In this document: positions 1-5,800 of the stretch, one piece after another | How the letters are laid out: each line of letters begins with the position of its first letter | How positions within the stretch are numbered: position 1 is the stretch's first letter | DNA from: Minisyncoccota bacterium | GTDB taxonomy: Bacteria > Patescibacteriota > Minisyncoccia > Phycocordibacterales > JAQTLZ01 | DNA: 7,289 nucleotides | Direction: 5' to 3' | Assembly: GCA_028710915.1 (NCBI GenBank) | Contig: JAQTTF010000036.1 | Span: 1 to 7,289 of the forward strand | Program-made: the position numbers and the translations under genes | The notes under the pieces: model-generated | The model's input: the letters and a program-made list of their open reading frames with translations, nothing else | Database searches by the model: none | What the model was told of the DNA's origin: nothing

Positions 1-218
1 TTTCTCATACCATCGAATTCAAAAGAGAAGCGCCGCTGAAGTTCTCCGAGTACATAGGCATTTTTCTCGGAGTCTGCCATATATTCTCCGATCTTTTCCA
101 AGATCAGATTGGCATTTTTTACGTATCCTGCATAGAGTTTGAGGTGTTCAGTGATAGTTTTTTCTGAAATTCCTTTCAGAGCAGGAATAGTGAATTTTTG
201 TTCTTCAAATTTTTGCAT
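1..218 (-). CDS. Fe/Mn-family superoxide dismutase, N-terminal part (truncated by window edge)
   Basis: The minus strand is open from an ATG at 218-216 to the left edge (72 full codons), starting MQKFEEQKFTIPALKGISEK. The segment resembles the N-terminal helical hairpin of Fe/Mn superoxide dismutase: a short 'F-x-I/L-P-x-L' lead, then ISEKTITEHLKLYAGYV, which aligns with the family's 'ISAETIEYH...YV' helix. His25 matches the first metal ligand. The window ends after FEFDGMR plus AA, so the next codon could be the Asn of the 'NH' that carries the second metal ligand. SOD converts superoxide to peroxide and oxygen in the cytoplasm. Compared with E. coli SodB the His-to-Tyr spacing is one residue shorter and the 'KHH' is absent, a divergent form I recall from Patescibacteria. 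The two C-terminal ligands (Asp, His) are outside the window. No clear Shine-Dalgarno precedes the start. The metal cannot be assigned. Family assignment is by pattern recognition. Confidence 0.75.
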   Translation of the reverse strand, partial: MQKFEEQKFTIPALKGISEKTITEHLKLYAGYVKNANLILEKIGEYMADSEKNAYVLGELQRRFSFEFDGMR

Positions 219-248
219 AATGGGTGTGGATTAGTGGTAATAAAATTC

Positions 249-277
249 AGTATACCATGATAATATAGACGTATGAA
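249..277 (-). promoter_or_regulatory. Candidate promoter for the superoxide dismutase gene
   Basis: On the minus strand TATACT (254-249) is preceded by TGG, giving an extended -10 (TGn-TATACT). TTCATA (277-272) lies 17 bp upstream and is a weak -35. The predicted transcription start near 242 would give a leader of about 24 nt before the ATG at 218. The -35 overlaps the start codon of the divergent gene at 273, so the two promoters are interleaved. This is motif matching only. Confidence 0.35.
258..266 (+). promoter_or_regulatory. Candidate extended -10 for the amidotransferase-fold/ComEC-like pair
   Basis: TG-A-TAATAT is an extended -10 element on the plus strand. The base about seven downstream of it is the A of the ATG at 273, so transcription would begin at or next to the start codon, giving a leaderless mRNA. 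This agrees with the absence of a Shine-Dalgarno sequence upstream. No convincing -35 is seen. Confidence 0.35.
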
Positions 278-848
278 AATCCTTCTCATTAACAACGGCG
301 AGGTGTCTTCGGAGAAACTCGAAAAAACGCTTCGCGCAAAGCATACTGTTGATGTTCTCGATTGGAAAAAAGACGATGTCGGAGATGAAAATAAATACGA
401 CCTCATCATTCTTTCTGGCTGTCACACTGATCCGGTAATAGGCAATGATAAAATGCTCAAATCGGAAATGGATCTCATCAAGAGAACCAAGAAACCGCTT
501 CTCGGCATTTCCTATGGATGCGAGCTTGTAGCTTTTGTTTTTGGCGGGCATTTGGAGCGGCTGGAAACTTCCAAGAATGAAAATGTCGATGTCAACGTGA
601 TCGAGCCGGACCCGCTTTTCGAAGACTGCAGGCATTTTAAAGCATTTGAGAATGAGCGATGGGTCATTACTGATGTATCGCGCGATCTCCAGCCCCTGGC
701 ATTTTCTTCATATGGAATTGAAGCATTAAAACACACTTCACGTCCTATTTACGGGCTTCAGTTTGATCCGGAGAAATTTGAAGAAACTGCGTCTGGAGAA
801 AAGATTCTTTCGAACTATTTCAAAATCCTTGAAGCCGCTGTCGCTTAG
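273..848 (+). CDS. Class I glutamine amidotransferase-fold protein with substituted catalytic residues
   Basis: The protein has 191 residues and the length and motif order of a triad-type (class I) glutamine amidotransferase domain, closest by eye to the GuaA GATase domain. It opens with an MKILLINNG beta strand, then has YDLIILSG (42-49, normally the oxyanion-loop LSGG), PLLGISYGCELVAFVFGG (75-92, normally GICxGxQ...GG) and IYGLQFDPEKFE (159-170, normally GxQFHPE). Ser80 sits where the nucleophilic Cys should be (a Cys lies at 83) and Asp165 replaces the catalytic His; Glu167 is kept. Glutamine hydrolysis by the normal mechanism therefore looks impossible. It may act as a binding or regulatory domain, or on a different substrate. 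It is a stand-alone cytoplasmic protein without signal peptide or membrane segment. Its TAG stop at 846-848 is followed at once by the ATG of the ComEC-like gene, implying one transcript and probably coupled translation. The fold call is fairly safe; the biological role is unknown. Confidence 0.75.
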   Translation: MKILLINNGEVSSEKLEKTLRAKHTVDVLDWKKDDVGDENKYDLIILSGCHTDPVIGNDKMLKSEMDLIKRTKKPLLGISYGCELVAFVFGGHLERLETSKNENVDVNVIEPDPLFEDCRHFKAFENERWVITDVSRDLQPLAFSSYGIEALKHTSRPIYGLQFDPEKFEETASGEKILSNYFKILEAAVA

Positions 849-1727
849 ATGGACTATGTAAAAGCACATAGACGCTTCACGCTTCTTCTTTTTCTTCTCC
901 TTATAAATATTTCTGTTTGGTATGTTGTCTCGGCGGATAATCACCGCGGTCTTTTGACTGTAGCCATTTTAAATATCGGGCAAGGCGATGCAATTTTCAT
1001 CGAAGCTCCGAATAGGAACCAAGTGATTGTCGATGGCGGACCTGATCAAAAACTCATTTCAGAATTGGGGCACGTGATGCCTTTTTATGATCGTTCAATT
1101 GATATGATTATAAATACGAACCCAGATTCTGATCACTATGCGGGATTTTTGGATCTCCTGAAGTCTTACAAAGTAGGCGAATTCATGGAATCTGGAACTA
1201 TTTCGGATACTCCCACATATCGCCAATTAGAAAAAACTGTCGCCGAAAAAAATATACCAAAAATTATCGCTCGGCGGGGAATGAAGATTATTCTTGATAA
1301 GAATGTTTCTCTTTTTGTGCTCTATCCAGATCGAGATGTTTCGAATTGGACATCAAATAATGGTTCTATTGTGATGAAACTGGTGTATGGAGATACTTCC
1401 TTCCTTCTTCAAGGAGATGCGACGGCTGAAGTGGAAAAATACTTGATTTCCCTCGAGAAATCTCCAGAATCCAATGTTTACGGGGGTCTTTCCGGCCAGG
1501 TTTTGAAAGTGGGGCACCACGGCTCGCGCACTTCCACATCCGCCGAATATGTCCAGGCCGTGTCTCCTGAATTTGCAGCAATTTCAGATGGGAAAAATAA
1601 TCGTTACGGACATCCGCATAAAGAGACGCTTGATACGCTCGAAAAATATCACGTAAAAATTCTCCGCACTGATCTTTCCGGGAGGATTATTTTTGAATCA
1701 AACGGAAAAGAAATCGCGGTAAGATAA
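849..1727 (+). CDS. ComEC/Rec2-type metallo-beta-lactamase-fold hydrolase, membrane-anchored
   Basis: The protein has 292 residues. An N-terminal hydrophobic segment (about 10-28) is either a membrane anchor or a signal peptide with a possible cut after VVSA. The rest is a metallo-beta-lactamase fold as found in the C-terminal domain of ComEC: VAILNIGQGDAIFIEAP (38-54), VDGG (61-64), the metal motif at 90-96, LLQGDA (186-191), KVGHHGSRTS (220-229) and YGHPH (253-257). The channel-forming 'Competence' membrane region of full ComEC is absent, so this is a stand-alone extracytoplasmic hydrolase. In ComEC this domain is thought to act on the non-transported DNA strand; a nuclease or phosphodiesterase role here is inference. 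The metal motif reads TNPDSDH rather than THxDxDH, so the first ligand His is Asn91, while Asp93, Asp95 and His96 are kept. It starts directly after the stop of the upstream gene with no Shine-Dalgarno of its own, as expected for translational coupling. It ends in TAA next to a terminator. Confidence 0.88.
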   Translation: MDYVKAHRRFTLLLFLLLINISVWYVVSADNHRGLLTVAILNIGQGDAIFIEAPNRNQVIVDGGPDQKLISELGHVMPFYDRSIDMIINTNPDSDHYAGFLDLLKSYKVGEFMESGTISDTPTYRQLEKTVAEKNIPKIIARRGMKIILDKNVSLFVLYPDRDVSNWTSNNGSIVMKLVYGDTSFLLQGDATAEVEKYLISLEKSPESNVYGGLSGQVLKVGHHGSRTSTSAEYVQAVSPEFAAISDGKNNRYGHPHKETLDTLEKYHVKILRTDLSGRIIFESNGKEIAVR

Positions 1728-1749
1728 AAAACCTGATTTAGCGAAATCA
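1726..1749 (-). terminator. Terminator for rpmB on the minus strand
   Basis: Read on the minus strand, TGATTT (1749-1744), loop CGCT, AAATCA (1739-1734) form a 6-bp stem, followed by GG and T6 (1731-1726). It lies 65 bp beyond the rpmB stop and just past the stronger 9-bp hairpin at 1750-1779, so rpmB transcripts would meet two stems in a row and then a T-run. The stem is AT-rich and weak alone. The T-run overlaps the TAA stop of the ComEC-like gene. Confidence 0.5.
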
Positions 1750-1787
1750 CATCGCCTTAACGTCATTTGGAAGGCGATGCGGTTTTT
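1750..1787 (+). terminator. Rho-independent terminator after the ComEC-like gene
   Basis: CATCGCCTT (1750-1758) and AAGGCGATG (1771-1779) form a perfect 9-bp stem with a 12-nt loop, followed by CGG and TTTTT (1783-1787). It lies 22 bp past the stop codon at 1725-1727, which is the expected place for plus-strand termination. The T-tract is short and offset by three bases, so efficiency may be moderate. The same stem can form in the convergent rpmB transcript. Confidence 0.7.
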
Positions 1788-1813
1788 GCAAGCTACGAGC
1801 TAATTCCTACAAA

Positions 1814-2056
1814 CTAGATGAGTCCTGCTTTCTTGAGAACCGGATATGCTCCGTGTTTCTGAATAGTTTTGAGTCCTTTTGTTGAAATAGTAACTGTCAC
1901 AAATTTTTTGAGTTCAGGAACATAGATCTTCTTTTTCTGAAGATTTGGATAGCTTCGAGTCATCCCAATCGGGTTGAACTGCGTTGCACGAGTGCGGTTT
2001 GAATATCCACCGCGCATTATTGAAGTTTTCTTTGTGATTTGACAGATTTTTGCCAT
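1814..2056 (-). CDS. rpmB: 50S ribosomal protein L28 (bL28)
   Basis: The 80-residue protein is a structural component of the large ribosomal subunit. It starts with the family signature MAKICQITKK and continues with PNLQKKKIYVPELKKFVTVT (37-56), matching the 'PNLQ-K-K-x-(F/W)-V-P-E-x-(K/R)-(R/K)-F-V-T' core of bL28, then ISTKGLKTIQKHG (57-69), matching 'vSaKalrtIdK.G'. Length equals the usual 70-80 residues. It is rich in Lys and Arg as expected for rRNA binding. Only one Cys (Cys5) is present, so it is the zinc-free form. The minus-strand ATG at 2056-2054 fits the family start. No strong Shine-Dalgarno is visible upstream, only a purine-rich AAGAAAA. It is a monocistronic gene convergent with the ComEC-like gene and divergent from the M50 gene. 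It ends in TAG. Confidence 0.96.
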   Translation of the reverse strand: MAKICQITKKTSIMRGGYSNRTRATQFNPIGMTRSYPNLQKKKIYVPELKKFVTVTISTKGLKTIQKHGAYPVLKKAGLI

Positions 2057-2068
2057 ATGATTGATTTT

Positions 2069-2158
2069 CTTAATGAGCGAAGCGAATTTTGAAAATCTTC
2101 ACCCCGCCCTCGCTAGCGAGGGCGGGGTTGGTGACCTAATCTCGCTTTGCTCGTTAGG
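2069..2158. repeat. Long imperfect inverted repeat enclosing a perfect palindrome
   Basis: The left arm 2069-2085 (CTTAATGAGCGAAGCGA) pairs with the right arm 2142-2158 (TCGCTTTGCTCGTTAGG) over 17 positions. In plus-strand RNA fourteen pairs are Watson-Crick and three are G-U wobbles. The arms enclose the 28-bp palindrome at 2101-2128, so the element can fold as a two-stage cruciform or RNA stem. It fills most of the gap between divergent rpmB and the M50 gene. There is no T-tract on either strand, so it is not a canonical terminator. The form recalls small REP-like or MITE-like elements, but no flanking target duplication was identified. Confidence 0.7.
2101..2128. repeat. Perfect 28-bp GC-rich palindrome
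   Basis: Two 14-base arms, the left being ACCCCGCCCTCGCT, form an uninterrupted self-complementary sequence with no spacer, centred on the TA at 2114-2115. All 14 pairs match. It is much more GC-rich than the surrounding sequence, which points to a specific element rather than background. Confidence 0.9.
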
Positions 2159-2165
2159 TTCTCAA

Positions 2166-2180
2166 TGCTATCATAGGAAA
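2166..2180 (+). promoter_or_regulatory. Candidate extended -10 and Shine-Dalgarno-like site for the M50 gene
   Basis: TGC-TATCAT (2166-2174) is an extended -10 with five of six matches to TATAAT. AGGAAA (2175-2180) follows, six bases before the ATG at 2187, and supports that start as a possible Shine-Dalgarno. The two readings partly conflict: with this -10 the transcript would begin near 2181 and lack the AGGAAA. One of the two is therefore probably not used, or another promoter lies upstream. Confidence 0.3.
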
Positions 2181-2186
2181 CATACT

Positions 2187-2789
2187 ATGGCAATAACAAC
2201 AATTTTTGAATTCGCGATACTTATTTTCTCAATCGTAATTCACGAGATAAGCCACGGCTATATGGCAAATTATCTTGGAGATCCGACTGCTAAATATGCA
2301 GGACGACTTACCTTAAATCCCGTTAAGCACATTGATCCGTTTGGTTCGATAATCTTGCCACTCCTTTCTTTTTTTACTGGAGGATTCATTATCGGATGGG
2401 CAAAACCGGTTCCCTATAATCCTTACAACTTAAAAAATGGGAAAGTAGGGGAGGCACTCGTTGCTCTCGCAGGACCGCTCTCAAATCTCGCGATTGTTTT
2501 GATTTTCACCGTCATTATTCGTGCCGGCCAAAGTTTTCTAGCACCATCTTTCGTGCTCATATCAAGTTTTGTCGTCTACATCAATCTAGTTCTTATGTTT
2601 TTCAATCTTATTCCTCTTTTTCCCCTCGATGGATTTCGCATTCTTTTTTCACTTTTGCCGGTTCGATTTCAGTATCTGAAAGAATGGCTTGAAAGATACT
2701 CTCTTTTTCTCATTCTCATCCTCGTATTCTTCTTTCTCCAGCCTTTTTCATATTTCATAAATTTTCTCTTCAACATCCTCATTCCTTAG
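2187..2789 (+). CDS. Site-2-protease-like M50 family intramembrane metalloprotease
   Basis: The 200-residue polytopic membrane protein has the zinc protease motif HEISH (19-23; His19, Glu20, His23), the conserved LNPVKHIDPFGS (43-54), GWAKPVPYN (70-78), LAGPLSN (94-100) and the second membrane motif NLIPLFPLDGFRIL (140-153), where Asp148 is the third zinc ligand. Hydrophobic segments lie near 6-24, 53-70, 90-112, 119-145 and 172-190. There is no PDZ domain, so it fits the compact S2P group rather than RseP. Such proteases cut transmembrane substrates within the bilayer, often to release anti-sigma factors or clear signal peptides; the substrate here is unknown. The open frame extends upstream to 2061, but that part runs through the palindromic element and would put non-family sequence (LHPALASEGG...) before the first membrane helix. 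The ATG at 2187 gives the family N-terminus and has AGGAAA upstream. The gene is codirectional with the large surface-protein gene 69 bp downstream. Confidence 0.92.
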   Translation: MAITTIFEFAILIFSIVIHEISHGYMANYLGDPTAKYAGRLTLNPVKHIDPFGSIILPLLSFFTGGFIIGWAKPVPYNPYNLKNGKVGEALVALAGPLSNLAIVLIFTVIIRAGQSFLAPSFVLISSFVVYINLVLMFFNLIPLFPLDGFRILFSLLPVRFQYLKEWLERYSLFLILILVFFFLQPFSYFINFLFNILIP

Positions 2790-2815
2790 TTTCTTATTTG
2801 ATACTTTTCCCCAGT

Positions 2816-2840
2816 AATATCCATGAGAAATGGATATTTT
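2816..2840 (+). terminator. Hairpin after the M50 gene, possible weak terminator
   Basis: AATATCCAT (2816-2824) and ATGGATATT (2830-2838) form a perfect 9-bp stem with a GAGAA loop, ending in TTTT (2837-2840). It lies 26 bp after the M50 stop and just upstream of the -10 of the next gene. The stem is AT-rich and the T-run short, so termination would be weak. An operator-like site for a dimeric regulator of the large gene is an alternative. Confidence 0.45.
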
Positions 2841-2843
2841 CGT

Positions 2844-2858
2844 TATATACTATAAGGA
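2844..2858 (+). promoter_or_regulatory. Candidate -10 region for the large surface protein gene
   Basis: TATACT (2846-2851) matches TATAAT at five of six positions, and its expected transcription start falls at or beside the ATG at 2859, suggesting a leaderless message. AGGA (2855-2858) touches the ATG directly, too close to act as a normal Shine-Dalgarno. The -35 position falls inside the hairpin at 2816-2838 and has no recognisable -35 sequence. Confidence 0.35.
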
Positions 2859-5800
2859 ATGAAAGCCGGAACCCTATCCAAGGTTTGTTTCTCTGTAGAA
2901 GCCTTTATTTTATTGCTGGTTTTAGTTTTCTTTTCGTCTTTATTTTCTCCCATAAACGCGTATGCCTCTCCTCCTTTTGCTCCAGGAGAAACATTAGATC
3001 CGACTTGTCTTCCCACAAATCCAGATTGCAAAGTCCTTACTCAGTGGACACCGAATGGTTCGAGTCTCTATTACAACGCGGGAAATGTTGGAATTGGGAC
3101 GACGACACCTGCTTCGGCCATTGATGTTGTTGGGAATATAAATACATCTGGGAATTTCAAAATAGGCGGCAAGACAGTTCTGTCTACAGATGAAAGCAAC
3201 AGCAATGTTCTTCTTGGCGAGTTTGCTGGCCAAAGTAATACCACCGGTTCTTATAACTTTTTCGGTGGTTGGGATGCTGGTACTAGCAACACGACTGGTA
3301 GTTTTAACACTTTTCTTGGAGCTGCCGTAGGTGAAAGCAATACTACTGGTTTCGGAAATGTTTTCACTGGATATTCTGCTGGTGATTCCAACACAACCGG
3401 TAATAGTAACATTTTCACTGGTTATGACGCTGGCCTAAGCAATACAACCGGCAGTAGTAACATTTTCACTGGTTATGGTGCGGGACAAAATAATACAACT
3501 GGTAGCTTCAACGTTTTCACTGGGCTTCAAGCTGGCGTTTTCAACACAACCGGTATTGGTAATATTTTTAGCGGATATAGTGCTGGCCAAGGCAACACAA
3601 CCGGTAACTATAATATTTTTAGTGGACTTAACACCGGTACTAGCAACACGACTGGTGACTCCAATACTTTTCTCGGCACCGCTTCTGGACAAAGCAATAC
3701 GACTGGTTCGCAAAATACACTTATTGGCTATGGAGCCGATCTTTTGTCGGGTGATCTCACAAATGCAACAGCAATCGGTGCTGGGGCAAAGGTCGGAGCT
3801 TCGAATAGTTTAGTTCTTGGAGGTACGGGAGAATCTGCAGTAAATGTCGGCATCGGCACTAGTACTCCAGAAAAGGCTTTAAGTGTTGTGGGTGATGGCA
3901 TATTCACGGGAAATGGAATATTTGGAGGATTACAAACTAATACTATCGAATCCGCCACGGGGCCGGGGACGGGAGCGATAACATTTCCAGGTTCAACCAA
4001 TGGAAACTATGTAACCATCAATCCAAATTGGTACGGAAGTTTAGGGGCGTATATTCAAGGAGGAAGTGTTGATGGATCTAGTTTTATGTTAGGTGCTAAT
4101 AACGGAGCATTTTTTACGGGATTTAATATTAGTGATGGCAGTACTCGTATAGATTTGGACCCATTCAAATCATCTCCGGGAGACGGTAAAGCAGTATTAT
4201 CTTCAAATGGTAGTGTCAGTATGGAATTTACGCATAAAAATGGAGGAGGTAGTCCCGATAGTTCTGTAATACTTACCCCAGGTAATATCGAATTGAATCC
4301 TGAGGGTCCAGGAAGCGTGACAGTTACTGCGGGGGGTAGTTTGAACGTTGATACCATAAAATCTGCTACCGGACCAGGAACAGGACCAGTAACAATTGTA
4401 AATGGTTTACAAGTTGCCGGCGGAACGGTGAGCCCTGGCGGATATATGGCAGTCGGAAATGGAGCAACCGCTAGTGCACTGTATAGTACTGCAATAGGAG
4501 CTGGCACAAGCGCCGGCGGAAATTACAGCACCGCGATGGGAGCTGGCACAACCGCTAACGGAGAAGTTAGTACTGCAATGGGACAGAGCACAACCGCCAC
4601 TGGAAATTACAGCACTGCGATGGGACAAAACACAACTGCCAACGGAAATTCTCAGACAACTATTGGTAAATTTAATATTTCGGACACTTTCTCTGCTTTT
4701 ATTATCGGTAATGGAACAGATGGCAGTAGCCTAAGCAATGCCCTGACTGTTGATTGGAAGGGAAATACCAATATTGCATCTGGAGCCGGTTATCAAATTA
4801 ACGGTGCAAATGTTCTCACCGCTTCCACGACACTCGGTAATTATTTTGTAGGTAATTCAGGTAACCTAACAATGACAGGCGATAGTAATACTGCTCTTGG
4901 CGGTGTGGCGTTACTTTCAAATACGACTGGTACGAGTAATACTTCTGTCGGTAATGCGGCTCTCGTTTCCAATACTACCGGTAACAATAATACTGCAGAT
5001 GGCGCTCTTGCTCTCGGATCAAATACTTCTGGTAGTCAAAATGTGGCGGTTGGTACAGCTTCTCTCAATCTCAATACTACAGGGGGTAATAACACTGCTG
5101 TCGGTAATGCGTCCTTGGCTGCTAATACCACAGGTAGTGATAATATAGCCTTTGGTCTCGCTGCTCTCAATATTAATTCCACAGGTTCCTCTAACACCGC
5201 TATTGGCGAAAGCTCCCTTTCGACTAACACAACTGGCTCTAATAATACTGCTTTGGGCATCTATGCAGGTGAACATATTGCTGACGGTTCAACTTCCAAT
5301 ACTACTTCAAGCAATTCTCTCTATCTTGGAGCAAATACAAAAGCATTGGCAAGCGGTGATACGAATGAAATAGTGATAGGGTCTGGTGCTATTGGCGTCG
5401 GGAGCAATTCGGCAATTTTGGGAAATAGCAGTATCACAAAAACTGTTTTGAATGGGAATGTCGGTGTCGGGACTTCCACTCCCTCATCTAAACTCCAGAT
5501 TGTCGGCACTACTGAACAGCTTCGTCTCGGCTACGATGCTTCCGATTATTCTAAATTCACTGTGGGTTCAACTGGCGGACTTACTTTCACTCCGTCAGGA
5601 AATACTACGGCTGCGTACAACTTTACAAAAGCTGACGGTACAACTTCATTGATGGAATTGGATGCGACGAACGGAAGAATTGGAATTGGAACGACGACTA
5701 TGAATTCGATGTTGGATGTAAATGGAGGTGAGACGTACGGGGTCGGGCAACTTACAGCTGCATTTGGTGGTCTAGTGGGCATTGGTCAAAAGGGTTCGGA

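Noticed and set aside
44..72. Inverted repeat CTCCGAG/CTCGGAG
   Set aside because: It lies inside the superoxide dismutase coding region, is only 7 bp with a 15-nt loop, has no T-tract, and is explained by coding sequence.
231..635. Minus-strand 134-codon open frame opposite the amidotransferase-fold gene
   Set aside because: The plus-strand gene has clear family motifs over the same region, and the antisense product has none.
2061..2186. Upstream in-frame extension of the M50 protein from an ATG at 2061 or 2073
   Set aside because: It translates through the palindromic element, has no membrane-protein or family character, and overlaps the rpmB upstream region. The ATG at 2187 gives the normal S2P N-terminus and has AGGAAA upstream.
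2798..3124. Plus-strand open frame overlapping the start of the large gene
   Set aside because: It is out of frame with the large gene, whose signal peptide and mature N-terminus are clear over the same bases. No family features are seen.
3225..3734. CRISPR-like regular repeats of about 51 bp
   Set aside because: The periodicity is strictly in frame, units vary at synonymous positions, and no repeat/spacer structure exists. It is a protein repeat array.
3435..4628. Long open frames antisense to the large repeat gene (3435-3713, 3728-4000, 4055-4507, 4407-4628)
   Set aside because: They are shadows of the low-complexity, stop-poor repeat coding sequence. Their products simply mirror the repeats and have no start signals or recognisable domains.
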